Source of the DNA: Sarcocystis neurona
Lineage: Eukaryota; Apicomplexa; Conoidasida; Eucoccidiorida; Sarcocystidae
Reading direction: 5' to 3'
Assembly: GCA_000727475.1 (NCBI GenBank)
Contig: KL647288.1
Span: 752,699 to 816,698, forward strand
Length of the DNA: 64,000 nucleotides
Position 1 is the stretch's first letter. The number at the start of each line of letters is the position of its first letter. Shown here piece by piece: positions 48,001-63,000 of the stretch. Below the pieces are notes generated by a model. That model was not told the DNA's origin and did not search any database. It was given only the letters and a program-made list of their open reading frames with translations. Position numbers and translations under genes: made by a program.

Positions 48001-51000
48001 ACAAGGATCTATCCGTGTATATATACGTATGTATGGAGTTGCAGCAGTTCATCTATTTCTCTCTGTCTCATATATATAGATGTGTTTCTCCATATTGAAG
48101 TATTCCTATCCGTCTATCTATCTATCCATATCTATACATATATGTATTTCTCTCTCCCTGTATATACGCCCACCTACCTGTTTGCTTATATATATATAAG
48201 TATCTGCCTTTCTGTCTGCGGGTGTATCTGTGTCTCTGGGCATATGGAGGTATATAGCTGTCAAGCAATCTACCTATATTCGTAGATATATTCATATTAG
48301 ATCCTTAGCCCTTCATTCTCCCTTTTGAATGGGCGGACTGATCTATCGACCCATATAAATATATATATGTATATGTGTTTACGTCTACGTAGGAATGTGT
48401 GCACGTTTGTATGTGTATAACCGTAGCGATACCACATATAAATATAAATATATATATTTGTGTACGTATATGGTGGTATATGCACGTGTATCTCTCTCTA
48501 CTCGATAGCACATATAAATATAAATATGTACGTATATGGTGGTATATGTACGTGTGTATACACAGGTAGCAAGACTGTCTATGAATAAATTCATATATGT
48601 TTTAATATGTACATACGTATACACACATATACATGAATATATATATATATTCACATATATATACATGCGGTAGAAGGTACAGAAATGTAATTTGATGTGG
48701 AGACGTATGTGTGTATGAATTGTTTTACAGAATTTCTGCACGTGCATGTATCTGTGAGTGTGTTCATAAGTGCCACATATACCACGTCACGACAAGAAGA
48801 AATTCATGAATATAAATGTAGATGCAATCGATAAACTTTTGCAGTGGAGAGGCATCACAGATAAACCCCCACTTATATATGTCGCGCCCTACTTTCTGCT
48901 CCCGCTCTCGCTTTCCTTCTCCAAAGAGAAGTGTAGATATCTGCATGTGCATGCATCTAGCTGAATATTATATGAATTCACGAATATATGTATACACGCC
49001 TACACATGTATATAGAGGCGCAACTCTCTCGCTCGGTATCTCCCCCCCCGTCGGAGAACTATACATCTACACACAAATACGCAACAGCATCTACTCTCTC
49101 TCTGCAAGGAGCTACACACGTATATATACATATATACATATATACATACATACATATATATATATGTACAAACACGCAGGCGCATCTATTTCTTGGTCTC
49201 CCTCTCTCTGCGGGAAGCCATACATTTACATACAAATATATGGAGGAGTCACTTCTCTCCGTTTATTTCTCGAAAAGCTATATACTGATGTACACGCCTG
49301 TTTCTGTTAGTTTCTCTGTCTTTTTGACGTGGAGGTCTGCATGCATATATGTATATCTGTCAATATAAAACAAATATTTATATATTTAGAGGTGGCCACG
49401 TTGGTGCCCTCTTCGGGTCTTTCTGTCTCTCTGTCTGTCTACATCTCTGTATATATACGCAGACACACCCATCTGTCTGTGTTTCTGTAGAGCTTCACAT
49501 ATATGTAATGTGCACCTGCTCCTGCGTAGAGGTGCATGCGTTGTTGTATATGTATAGGAAAGTATATATGTATATTGGTGTTTGTATATATATTTATTGT
49601 ACATGGTTGAGCTCGGTCGGGAGAACTTCTGCAGCTCTTTTTCTTCGTGTCTCGTCTCTGCGTGTGTGGATAAATGTCGACGTGGGCTTGCAGCAGCAAC
49701 GGCAGCACCTCCGTGGAGTGTCTCAGGAAGAGGCGCATGCGGCTGCTTGCTTGCTCGTGTTGCACGTTCTCTGCAGCGACTGCTCCAGGTCCTTCCATGC
49801 GTTGCTGCTGCTGCTGCTTTTTTTCGTTTGCTGGCGCACGTATGCACATCCGCTGCTGCTGCTGGTGTGCTGCTGCTGTCGCTGTGCTGCTCTGCTGCTG
49901 CTGCTGTGCTCCTGCTGCTGCTGGGGGTGTGGGGTGGCTGCAGCAGGTGCGGCGACGCGTTCTCCGCCTGCGTGGGTGCGCGCTGCATACGAGCAGATGC
50001 ACCAGAGCGGGGGAGAAATGTACCTGCAGCAGCAGCACCAGCAGCAGCAGCAGCGTCGGCAGCGGGCTGCGGCCCTGCGTCTCCGCATGCAGCAACAGCA
50101 ACAGCAGGACAAAGAAGAAAAAGAAGAAGAAGAGAAAGGAGAAGAAGCAGCAGGGAGGTTTTGGAGCAGCAGAACAGAGTCAGCAGCAGCGCGGCGGCTA
50201 ATACAGCAAAGGCGGCAGCTCTCTGCAGCACAAGCAGCAGGAGCAGTAACAGCAGCAGGAAGGACGGCAGCAGGAACAACAACAGCGGGAGCAACAGCAG
50301 CAGGAGCAACAGCAGCAGGAGCAACAGCAGCAGGAGCGGACGTGGCCGCTGTTGCTGCGGCTGGTCGAGCTGCAAGTCTGAAGAATTTGCAGCGGGCGCC
50401 GCAGGTGATTCTCGCGCCGTTTCTCGTGCTGCTGCTACTCCCCAAGAGATCTCGGCGGTGCTGCTGCTGTTGCTGTTGCGTGACGACGGACTCTAGGACA
50501 TTCCTCAGAGAAACGCAACAGCATCTGTACATATCTCTATAATGGATGAACACATGCATACATTTGCAGAGAGACATACATCTATGTATCGAGACATACG
50601 TATACGTTTCTCTAGAAACATACATATATATATATATATCAATACGTGGAAAGACATACGTGCTTCTATCTCTAGAAACCCGATGTATATGCGTACGTAT
50701 TCGGAAGGACATATTTGTTTAGTTGTATAAATGCCGGTTGCACCGCTGTCCCCACGTCTTTCTATGAATGAAGCAGTCTCACTTCTTTGCACCCGCCTGT
50801 ACACACACACACACACACTGCTACACATATATCTGTGGAAGTCATATAACGGGATTTATATACATACATGAACGTCCCTACACAAATGTATTTAACTGTT
50901 TCTCCCCAAATATAGAATATCTGTCTCTCCAATTATTTATATATATGTACATTTCTCTACACAAATATATATATATTCGTGTCTCTCTCTCTCTATATGT

Positions 51001-54000
51001 ACCTATATATATATCTCTACATGTAAATACGTACGTATATACCAAGCTAATTAGAAGTCAACGTCCTTCTGTATACTTCCGCATATAATCATTTGAGACA
51101 CGTACACGCGTAGATATATATATATCTTCGTTTCTGTATATATCTCTCTTTCTGTATATGTCTCTCTTCCTATATGTCTCTCTGTACATGCATGGCTCCC
51201 TATGTACATATATATATGGGTAGAAAGCAGGCTTATTAGATACCAGAGTCTTTCTGTATTTTCCTTGATATAATTACTTGAGCGACTTGTATATATATAT
51301 ATGTCCACGGCGGACATGTATATATTGGCTTTTGACTAGAAGTTCATATTCTTCTTTATATTTCCGCGTATATATAAAGGATGCTAAAGAGATGTGTAGG
51401 ATAAGAAAGGTGATCAGACGGTAGTGTCTTCCCGTACATTTCCTCTTTGCTTCAATATACCTGTATACACACACGACCATGTATACAGGAAGCGCCTTGC
51501 TTACATATATATATGTATGCGTATATAAATTGCCATATACATATAGTCGGTATTTTCATGTGTGGACACCGTGGAAAGGTATGGAGGAAAGACAAGCCAG
51601 TGAGACGTCCATCTATATTTCTGTCTAACTGCTGGGGAAGCATTTACATATATATATCCGTCTAAGCGGTTGGCCCAAGTATATACGTATATATGTATTT
51701 CTGTCTAACCGCTTGGGGGGGAATTATATGCATACATATGTGTGTGGGTTTATATGGAAGTGTATATATGTAGACGGAGACACAGAGACAGGGAGACACG
51801 GAGACAGGGAGACAGGGAGACACGGAGACGGGAGACACGGAGACGGGAGACACGGAGACGGGGCCGTCGAAGAGAGGCCTTCTCCTTGTATCGGCCCAGT
51901 CATATATTTTCACATATTAGCACTCCACCCACGTATAGTGAAAATGTATATTCATAGACTTTTATATATGTCTCTTTCTCTCTTTATATATATATGTAAA
52001 TGTTTGTGTACATATAATATAAGCTGCTCTGCATATATGTATGTGTATACCCGCCTTCTATATATATATATAGATGAAGACGGCTATATTTAGAGAAGGT
52101 GTCTTACCTTTATACATATAGAATCGATGTGTAAGCCTCTACATGTGTATATATTAACGTCTCTATATATAAGATAAGCTATTCTACGTATATATACGTA
52201 TATATGCAGGATCGGTGTCCCGTATATATATGTGCGAGTATATTTGAAAATGGCTGTATATGGGGACGTCTTGCCTGTCCGTACCCATATTTATATATGT
52301 GCGTGAACTTCTGTGTGCGCCAGTATCAATGTATAGAAAAATACATGTGTACGTATGTGTATATTCATATATATATATGTGGCAGTGTTGTTGACATATA
52401 TAAGATGTCTATATAAATCTCATCTATATATATAGATGCATACCCACATATTCATATATGTAGGTGTGTAACATGCTTATGTTAGTAGGAAGAGTGGCCG
52501 TATATGTAGATACGAGCGAGATGCTGCTGCGGGTTTTTTGGCTCGGGTGCTGCTGCTGCAGCTGCTGATCTGCACGAGGACGCATGCGCAGGTGCAGCAG
52601 TACGTCATGGAGCTGCGGCGCTTGCAGCAGGCTGCCCTGCTGCAACAGCAGCAGCTGCAGCAGCCGGTGAAGAAGCACCTGCCTGAGCAGCAGATGCAGC
52701 AGCAGCAACAGACGCGGCAGGTGCAGCAGCAGCAGACGGCGAGGAAGGAGAGGCCGCCGGAGGGGCCGGAGGAAGGGATGGATGTTGCAGCGGAGGGAGA
52801 AGCCACAGCAGAGACAGTACGTGGAGAAGAAGGAGGAACAGCTGCCGCAGGAGAAGGCGGTGCAACAGCAGCAGCGGGCAAGCGAGAAATGTCGGCTGCC
52901 TTCTGCAAATTCGTTTCTTCTCTGCGAATTTCTCCGCTGGGCGGACGGAGACGCCTCTGTATTAACCAGGTACAAGGCGAGAAGTAAAGCAGCTGCAGGA
53001 GAAGCAGCGCAGCAGCAGCAGCAGAAGGTAGAAAAACTGCTGCAGAAGCAGCAGCGGACGCAGAACAGCAGCAGGTGGAGAAACAGCAGCACGAGTAGGA
53101 GAAGCAGAGCAGGAGCAGCAAGGAGAGGGAAGGCAGCAGCAGCAGCGTCGCGGGAAAGGAAGACGAAGAAGAAGCCAAGCAGAGACACACCAGCAGCAGA
53201 ACAAGCACCAGCAGCAAATGCAGCGTCCTTCCTGCTGCTGCAGCGAAGGAAGAAACCGCAGCGACAGCGACCGCGCACAACGCAGCAGATTCAGCAGCAG
53301 AAGCAGCAGCAACAGAAGCCGCAGCAGAAGCAGCAACAGAGGCAGCGGTAGAAGCAGCAGCAACAGCAGAAGCAGCAGCAACAGCGGAAGCAACAGGAGC
53401 AGCAGAAGCTCCAGCAGCAGCAGCAGAAGCAGCAGCAGAAGCAGCGGAAGAAGCTGCAGCAGCAGCAGAAGCGGCAGCAGAAGCAGCGGGAGAAGCTGCA
53501 GCAGCAGCAGAAGCAGCGGGNNNNNNNNNNNNNNNNNNNNNNNNNNNNNNNNNNNNNNNNNNNNNNNNNNNNNNNNNNNNNNNNNNNNNNNNNNNNNNNN
53601 NNNNNNNNNNNNNNNNNNNNNNNNNNNNNNNNNNNNNNNNNNNNNNNNNNNNNNNNNNNNNNNNNNNNNNNNNNNNNNNNNNNNNNNNNNNNNNNNNNNN
53701 NNNNNNNNNNNNNNNNNNNNNNNNNNNNNNNNNNNNNNNNNNNNNNNNNNNNNNNNNNNNNNNNNNNNNNNNNNNNNNNNNNNNNNNNNNNNNNNNNNNN
53801 NNNNNNNNNNNNNNNNNNNNNNNNNNNNNNNNNNNNNNNNNNNNNNNNNNNNNNNNNNNNNNNNNNNNNNNNNNNNNNNNNNNNNNNNNNNNNNNNNNNN
53901 NNNNNNNNNNNNNNNNNNNNNNNNNNNNNNNNNNNNNNNNNNNNNNNNNNNNNNNNNNNNNNNNNNNNNNNNNNNNNNNNNNNNNNNNNNNNNNNNNNNN

Positions 54001-57000
54001 NNNNNNNNNNNNNNNNNNNNNNNNNNNNNNNNNNNNNNNNNNNNNNNNNNNNNNNNNNNNNNNNNNNNNNNNNNNNNNNNNNNNNNNNNNNNNNNNNNNN
54101 NNNNNNNNNNNNNNNNNNNNNNNNNNNNNNNNNNNNNNNNNNNNNNNNNNNNNNNNNNNNNNNNNNNNNNNNNNNNNNNNNNNNNNNNNNNNNNNNNNNN
54201 NNNNNNNNNNNNNNNNNNNNNNNNNNNNNNNNNNNNNNNNNNNNNNNNNNNNNNNNNNNNNNNNCAGCAGAAGCAGCGGGAGAAGCTGCAGCAGCAGCAG
54301 AAGCAGCGGGAGAAGCAGAAGGAGAAACAGAAGCAGCAGCAACAGGAGCAGCAGGAACAGCAACAGGAGCAGCAGGAACAGCAGCAGAAGCAGCAGGAGC
54401 AGCAGGAGAAGCAGCAGTCACAACAGAAGCAGCAGTAGCGCCCTTTGACGTCGCTGGAACAGCAACAGCAGCAGCGTGTTTGCACATCAGTACAGCAGCA
54501 GCAGCAGAAGAAGAAGAAAGACCGGCGGCGGGGCGCGGTGAGACCGCAGTAGCAGCAGCAGCTGTTGCTGCAAGCGGCGAGCAGCAGAAACAGCAGCAGC
54601 GTAAGGCGCTGCGTCACAGCAGCAACAGCAGCAGCGGAGGACATTGTTGCAGGATAGGTGGCCGCCTCGAAGAGAAGGAACAGAAAGCGCTTATTGTCAG
54701 TCTGCTTCCTCCTTCTCCTTTGCAACAACAGCAGCGATGCCTCGTCGAAGCAGCAGTATCAACAACAAAGAAACAGCAGCTGCAGCAGCTCCTGATCAGC
54801 AGCATCACAGCAATTGAATGAGCAGCAGCAGCGACAGCTACAGCAGCAGCAGCAGGAGCAACAGCAGCAACAGCAGCAGCAGCAGGAGCAACAGCAATGG
54901 ACGGACCGCAGCAGAAGCGGCAGTGGACTATCGACAGCAGCAGATCTGCGTCTTTTATCAGCGCAAGGTGCAGTGCATTTCATACGGGAAACGAGCAGTA
55001 GTCGATGTTCTGCCTCTCTGCTCCTCACTTCTTCTCCAGTTTTCTAGCAATTCCTTCCCAAGGGCCTTCTTCCTAAAAGAAGTGTTTTCCCTCCGTATTC
55101 GTGTTCTGCTTCCCTGCCTCACCTGCACACAAACTCTTCTACCCGTCTTCACTTTTGCTGCTTCGCATTTCCCACTTCCACGTCTTCTCTTCCCTCCACT
55201 TCTCTCTCTGCTGATCGTCTCCTCTTCTCATTTCACCCCCTCATCTTCCGACTCTTCCTATTTGTCTTCCTCCTCTTCTTCTTCGTCTCCTTCTTCCTCG
55301 TCTTCTTCCGTTTGTTCCTTTTGTTCCCGTGTCTCTTCCGCTCGTTTTCCCCGTTGTAGAAGACATCTCCTTTCCGTGCTTCTTCCCTTTTGCTGCTCTT
55401 CTCGTTTTCTTCTCGATCTTCTTCCTCTTCCTTTCATTTGTCTTCCCCCCTTCTTCTTCGTCTTCTCAGTTTTCGTCCCCCCCGTGTGCCGCCCCGTCCC
55501 TCTGTGTTCTTATTGTTCGTCCTCTTCTTTTGTTTGCTGTCCCTCTTCTTCCCCCCCCCCCCACACTTCTTCTTTTGCTGCCCCTTCGCTTGGGCGCAAA
55601 GATGCCGTGGCCACGTACTCTACTTCGCCGTTTGTGCTGCAGAAAGTGCTGAAGATGGGCCGCCGTCTTTTGGCTGGTGCTGCTGCTGGGAGAAGACAGG
55701 AAGAAACGGACGAAGGCGAGAAAGCAGGTGAACGGAGATTCGTCGAACGAGAAGAAGAAGAAGATGCAGGAGCAGCAGCAGCAGCTGACGCGTGCTCCAT
55801 CGCTATTCAGCAAAACAGCTGCTCATATTTCCACAATCGCCACCTTCTCGTCGACCTTATCCTCGTCAGTTACCCTTTCTCTTCTTCTCCTCCTCCTCCA
55901 CCGTCTTCTCCTCTTCTTCGTATTCATCTCTTTTTTCTGCTCTTCTTCGTCTTCTTCGTCGTCTTCTTCGTCGTTTTCTTCTTCTTTTTATTCTTCCATA
56001 ATCCCACTTTCTCCTCCTTTTCTTTTCTCTTCCTTCTTTTGCTTCATTTTCTGTTTTTCAGTCATTTCATCCTCCTCGCAGTGCCTCGACGAAAAGCTGC
56101 TTCACTTAGTGTCCTCCGACTTCCTCTCTTGCTCTCTATGCGGCCTCTCCACCACATATATAAATACAAACATTTATATATATATGCATACGTGTTTGTG
56201 TGTATCGATGTGTATATGTACATATAGGTACATATATATATATATATATATGTTTGTGTGTATTGATGTGTGTATCTACATATTAATACAAACATATATA
56301 TATATGTACGTATGTTTGTATCTATCAATGTGTATACGTACATTTGAGCACACATATATGTATATATGTTTGTATGTATTGATGTGTATATCTACCTGTT
56401 CGTACACATATATTATAAATATTACATATATATGTATATATATGCTTGTATATATCGATCGCATGTATGTATGTATAGATTGTATATGTTCACATATAAG
56501 TATAGAGATACAATACACGAACACATGTGTGTGTAAGATAATGTACTGTATATATATGTATATATATCCATGATACTGTCATGAAAATCTATACAGGTGT
56601 ATATAGATGTATGTTTCTATGCATCTATTGTATATCCACATACATACATACACGTATATATGTAGGAGTATAACATATGTGCAGGAATCGGTGTGTATAT
56701 ATATGTAGAGATGCGCGTCTATATATATATATATCTATCTACTCTCACATACATATATATATAGTCGTTTCTCTTCCTCTCTGTCTATACATGAAAATAT
56801 ATATCCCTTTATATATATATACAAACGTATCTGTCTATGTCTCTCCCTATCTCTCTCCACATATATATATTTATACATATATCCTCCTCTCCCTGTCTCT
56901 TTTCCAGACGCATATATATATATATTTATACATATATACAAATATATATCTCCCTCTCTCTCCACATATGGATATGCGTGACTGTCTCTCTGTATATTTG

Positions 57001-60000
57001 TGTACTTCTCCATCTCTCTATCTAAACCTAATAATTCGCATATATATATATATGTTTATGTACAAGGATAAGAAGTCCTATATATATATATATGTTTATA
57101 TATTTCCTTATATAAGCGTAAGCAGACATATATGTATATATGTAAAAATTTTCTTGCATATACATACTTAAGAAGAAGTACATATATCTAGATATTTATA
57201 TCTCTGCCTGTATATATATATGAGGACGTAGAAGAACAGATATATACATGTATATATGTGTAGATAGATATTTCTCTGCAGATATGTGTACGTCTGTTGT
57301 GTGTGTTGAAGCTCTCTGCCTTTTCTCCAATTTCTCCTTCCTCGTCGTACGTGGACGAGTTCTTCGTTGTCGACGGTGCTGCCGCTGCTGTTTTGATTTT
57401 GTGCGCCGTTTCTCTCTTCCCGTCAAAGTACGTTTCTTCGTGGTAATCCCGAGGAACAGGCGCGGTGTACGTACACCCCGGATAGGTCTGTGTGGAGCGA
57501 GGTGGTGTCTGTACACTCCATTTCTCCACTGCTATTGCTGCTCTGGCACGCGAGCGCCTCTGCTTTGTGGGCCGGCGGCGCGACGCTCAGCGTGCGGGTG
57601 TCTTTGGCTCCGCGTTCTTCTGCGAGGAGGTTTGCTGCTGCTGCTTCTTCCGTACCTGCCTGTGCGGCCCAGCTGCTGCTGCGGATAAAACAGCCGCCCC
57701 GTTCCCTGCTTATGCTGCCCTGCAGGCTGCTGCTGCTCTTCATTCCTCCGGAACTGCCGCTGCTGCGCTTCCCGGTTGCCGCTGCTGCTGCATGCGACCA
57801 GCTTCCCTGTGCCTCCTGCCGTTCGCTGCCGCTCCTCCTGCACCACCTGCTCTTGGCTGCTGCTGCTGCTCCTGCACCACTTGCCGTTGGCTGCTGCTGC
57901 TGCTGCGTATTGGCCACCTGCCGTTGGCTGCTGCTGCTGCTGCTCTTGCACCGGGTGCTGTTGGCTGCCGCTGCTGCTGCTGCATGTGATCAGAGCGAAT
58001 GTATGGATATTGAGGAAGTGCGTAGGACGGGCGCATCTCCGGCGCTTGGCAGCTGCCCATACTTCGCGACGCAGCTCGCTGCAGCAGAAGCAGAGGTAAT
58101 GCGACAGCAAAGCAGAAGGAAAGGCGAGAGCAGAACCGGACGAAAAAGCAGCCGCAGAAAGCAGAGATAAAGCGGTGCAAAGGCAGAAAAGCAGCAGCAA
58201 CAAGCAGCAGCAACATGCAGTAGCGAAGCAGCAGGTCCGCGGGGGAGATACACGGGAGTCTTAGACGCGTGCTGCTGGCAAGAAGAAATGGAACGTTTTA
58301 AGGGGAAGGCGAGAGAGACGTAAAGCGAGGAGAGACAAAAGTAAGAAAAAGAAATGGGGCAGGAAAGGATGCAGTCGAAGCGAAGTGCTCCTCCCCACAC
58401 CGGCAGGGAAGATCTCCTGCTTTTAACCGCTGCGACTGCGCCTGCACTCCTGCACCCCTTCCGTCTCTCTCTGTCTTTCTCTTTCGCCGTTCCTGCTTTT
58501 CTTTTTCTTCTTTCTTTCTCCTTTCTCTTCTTCCTTTCTTCGTCCTTTTTCTCTTTTTCTCCTGTTCTCCCTCTTTCTTCGATATGCAAGACGTGCTGCT
58601 CCTGGGGCTCACGACGGGGAGGCGAGGGGGCGGGGGGGGCAGGGCCTGCGTTACGCAGTTCTTCGCTTTTTTCTCGCCCTTTCTGTCTCATTCAATACGT
58701 CTCTTTCTGTCACTCCCTGCTAACGATCCGCCACTCCAACACATAAGTTCTTCTATGTACATATACACACATATATATATATATAGTATGCACATCAATA
58801 TCTATATGTATATGACGTAGATGTATATATCTCTCTATATACGTAGGTATATGTGTATACCCATCTGCCACTCAAGTACATAACAGACCACCTAAATTCA
58901 TTTACATACATATACGCATACATATATATACGCATACATACATATACGCATACATATATATACGCATACATATATATACGCATACATACATATACGCATA
59001 CATACGTACACATATATATATGTATATACAGATAAATACGTATACGTCTATAAGATATACATAGGAAATAACATAAGTGTCTATACGTGTATATAGCAAC
59101 CTGCCACTTGTATCCATAACATTTCACCTGCATTCATCTATACACACATAAAAATATATACATATATACGTAAATAGTATACGCATCAATATCTATACCT
59201 ATGTAACATGTATATGTATAGCGACGTACCCCACTTCACTTGATGACGCCGCGATTGAATTAATCTACATACCTACATACACACATATATATAATATACG
59301 TATGAATATCTATACGTATACAATGTATACATATATGTACATAGGTATATATATATACATGTACCTGTATCTATTTGTATGTATGTATGGACGTAAGTAT
59401 ATGCAGATACATTACGTATATATGTGTATATCACATATGCGTCTCCATATATATATGTAATATATGTATATATGTATGTACTTGTATACGGGCATTGAGG
59501 GGAGTCGTTAGTCAATATGTAAGCGTATGTAGAGGCGTATAAATATATGTATGTGTATGTGTGTCTGTATGAATGCTTGTATCTCTTGACGAGGCAATTT
59601 TACTTCGGTGTGTATATATGGACAACGCAACGCACAAGGAAATTTCCAATTTATATATGTGGAGGGAATAAACGAGTTTGTCTCCGCGGAAGTATTTCTT
59701 CCGCCATTCACGTCTTATATATCTACGTGTGTGGCTGTGTCTCATCCGTGGGTGTGTGGTGAGACGCGCATGCGCGCGCGTGTCTGCCCGCGGGTAGACG
59801 TCGTGTCTCTTTTGCGTGGAAAATGAAGCAGAAGAGAAGGGAGGCGTGGGTCGACTACTGCGGCCACGTGCGCGTTTCTGTCTGTGTGCGGTTCTCCCCT
59901 TCTTCGTCTCTCCACGCGAAGCAGCAGACGCAGACGAAGAAGAACAGAAACAGACACAGGGGGGGAGACACGGGGAGACACGGGGAGACAGAGAAAAGGG

Positions 60001-63000
60001 GAAAACAAAAAGAAGGGAGACAAGAAGAAGACGAGCAGAGGAAACGAAAGAGAAAGAGAGAAATGAAAAAACAAACGGAAATAGGAGGAGGGGGAAGATT
60101 TGAAGAAACGTCAAAAGGAAGCAAAAGAAAGACTTTTCTCTCTCCCTTTCTCCCCGTCCCTGTCCCTCTCCCCCCGTCTCCTTCTCCCTCTCTCCCTCTG
60201 CGTGTCTCCCTGTCTCTCTCTGTGTTTCTCTGCATCTCTCTCCCTGTCTCCCCGTCTGTCCGTCTCTCTCTCTGCCTCTGTCTCTGTCTCTCTATGCATG
60301 TCTCCTTCTCCCTCTCCCTCTCCCTCTCTCCGTGTCTCCTTCTCCCTGTGTCTCCTTCTCCCTGTGTCTCCCTGTCTCCCCCCCTCTCTCTGTCTCTCTC
60401 TGTGTCTCCTTCTCTCTGTCTCCTTCTTCCGGTCTCCCTCTTCCTGTGTCTCCCTCTGTCTATCCGTGTCTCCCTGTCTCTCTCTGTCTCCTCCTCCCCG
60501 TCTCTTTCTCTCTGTGTCTCCCTGTCTCCCTGTGTCTCCCTGTCTCCCTGTGTCTCCCTCCGTCTCTCCGTGTCTCTCTCTGTCTCTTTCTATGCCTCTC
60601 CCTTCTTTTTCCTTTTTGTGTCGGAAAGTTGGAGTCGCGCGCGGGGGCCGCTCCATGCCTTCCTCCTCTTCATCCTTGTGTTCTTTATCTTCTTCCTGGG
60701 TCCTGTAGTTTCTACCCGTCGGACTCACCCTCTTCACACAGACACGTCTTCCTGCTGCCGTTTCTGTCCCTGCTGCTGCTGCCGCCATCGTGGCTGTTCC
60801 TGCTGCCGTCCTGCGCCTCCTGTCGCTGCTGCTGCTGCTGTTCCTGCACCTGCTGCCGCTCCTGGAGGGACTGTGTGTGTTGTTGCTGCTTTTGTGGGGA
60901 AGGTCGTTTTGTTTCCCGCAGGTGCGCTCGCTACAGAGACGCAGAGGAGAGGGCTGGGTATAAATTTCGATAATTCCTTCCTCGTGATTGATGAGGCTCA
61001 CCACCTCCCTGATATTATCGCCAACGGTGCTTCAGCATCCCTTGATATTCACTCTGTAAGAACACTCTCTTCCTCTTCCTCTTCTTCTTCTTCGTCCGCC
61101 TTTTTTGTCTGCCTTTTCGTGTCTATTTATGTAGCAGCTATGCGCGTCCCTGGGTTTCACTGTGTCATATACGCATGCATGTGTTTCTCTCCACTTCTCT
61201 CTTCCCCTTTCGACTTCCACCTTCCACCCACACATCCCTTCCCCTTCTTCATCATCCTTTCGTCCCTCTATCGTTTGTCTCCCTTCTCTCTGTCTCCGGT
61301 AGTATCGTTCTTCGATTTTTTCTGCGTGTCTTACCGTGTGGGTGCCTTTGCTTTCAGCTGTCTCTCTGTCTCCCCGTCTCTGTCTTTTTTGTGTTTTCAC
61401 TCTGTCTCACTTTCATATTCTTGCCCGGTGTGTACCCGTCTCCTTCTACTTTTTTGTCTCCCAACCGCCCGCGCTCTCCGTGTCTCCGTGTCTCTGTGTC
61501 TCTGGAGAGGTGTCTCCCACCTTCTCAACAACACTGCCTCGGTTTCCGTTTTCTTCGGTTCTTCTACCCAGGCGTCTCGCCCACGGGTCCTCTTCTTCTT
61601 TTTCGCTTTGATTTTCCCCTGCCTCCTTCGCCTCAGTATCTCTGCCCTGCTGCTCCTCCTCCTCTTCCTCCTGGTCCTTCTGCTGCTACTGCTGTTGTCC
61701 TCCACCTGCTGCTCCTCCTCTTCCTGCTGCTGCTCTCTGTCCTCCTCGTCTCCCCCCCACCTCTCGTGCTGCTGTTCCTCCTCCTTCTCCACCTGCTGCT
61801 GCTGTCTCTGCCCTGCTGCTGCTCCTCTTTTCTCCTGGTCCTTCTGCTGCTACTGCTGCCGCTGCCCCTCTCCTGCTGCTGCTGCTGCCGTCCCTGCTCC
61901 TCTTCCTGCTGCTGCTGCTTCTTCTGCTGCCACTGGTGCTGCTCTTTCCCTTCTGCTGCTGCTGCTCTTCTGCTCCACTTCTACCTCCCTCGTTTGACCC
62001 TCCCCAACTTCCCCCCAGGCTCATACCACTCTTCCATTCGCACGACTCTTTCTCTTTTTCCCGCTCTCTCCTCATCTACAAAAATATAAATATGCGCATC
62101 TATACGCACATAAACGTATATACTTCTACACTTCTCTCTCTTACACACGTATACATCTACGTTTCCCTGTCTCACATATATATATATATATATATATATG
62201 TGTAAATTTCTCTCTCTCTTTCTCTTTCTCTATCTTTCTCTGTCTTTCTCTATCTCTCTCACATATATATATATATGCATGTGTGAATCTGCCTGTGTAT
62301 TTATATGTATAGATAGATATATAGACGGATAGAGATACGTGTATATATATATATATATATGAAACTTTAGCTCTATTTCTCTGTCTCTTCTTCTCTCTCA
62401 CATATATATGCATATATATACACATGTATATGTATGTGCACGCGCATATATATATATATAAATAGATAGGTACATGTATATGGATTCGTTCTTCTTGCTG
62501 CTGCACAGACCCACACGAAAGTAGGAGACGGAGGATTAGAAGACGGACATTTTGCCGGCCATGAACTTTTCTGCTCCTACTTCGTTTCCCCTTTTTCTGT
62601 CTCGCCGCGTCCTACGCTCTGCCCTTCTGCTGCGGCTGTCGCTGCTCCTCTTCGCCTCCTCCTCTGCATGCGAACTCCGTACGAGCGCGCGTCGCACGTT
62701 CGTCAGTTTTCTCCGAATTCCTTTCCAACAAAAGAAGAACTTCTCATCAGACAATTACACCCATTTCCAAGAAAGACACACATATATATATATATATATT
62801 CAATCCATATATATATACATATGCATGTGTATGTACGTATATATAGTTTCCGTATATACATACATATGCATATGTATGTATGAGTATATAGTCTTTATAT
62901 ATATATGTATGTGTATGTATACGGATGCCTATATTTCTTCTAAATGTATAGCTATAAATATATATATATATGTATATATGTATATATGTTCTTTCCATAT

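Noticed and set aside
49386..50375. 329-codon open frame on the - strand
   Set aside because: Poly-Leu and Ala reading of CTG/CAG repeats, antisense to exon 4 and its upstream intron.
52477..54728. Long open frames through the N run on both strands
   Set aside because: They read through unknown bases and CAG repeats, so the length is meaningless.
54818..55050. Frame reading CVFYQRKVQCISYGKR, first taken for helicase motif Ia or the first Fe-S Cys region
   Set aside because: A much better match for both (CTRTHAQ and RRRLCIN) was found in 52562-52969.
59823..61997. 724-codon open frame on the + strand
   Set aside because: Only 60903-61055 is a real exon (motif II of the helicase). The rest is Leu/Ser/Cys reading of CT and CTG repeats.
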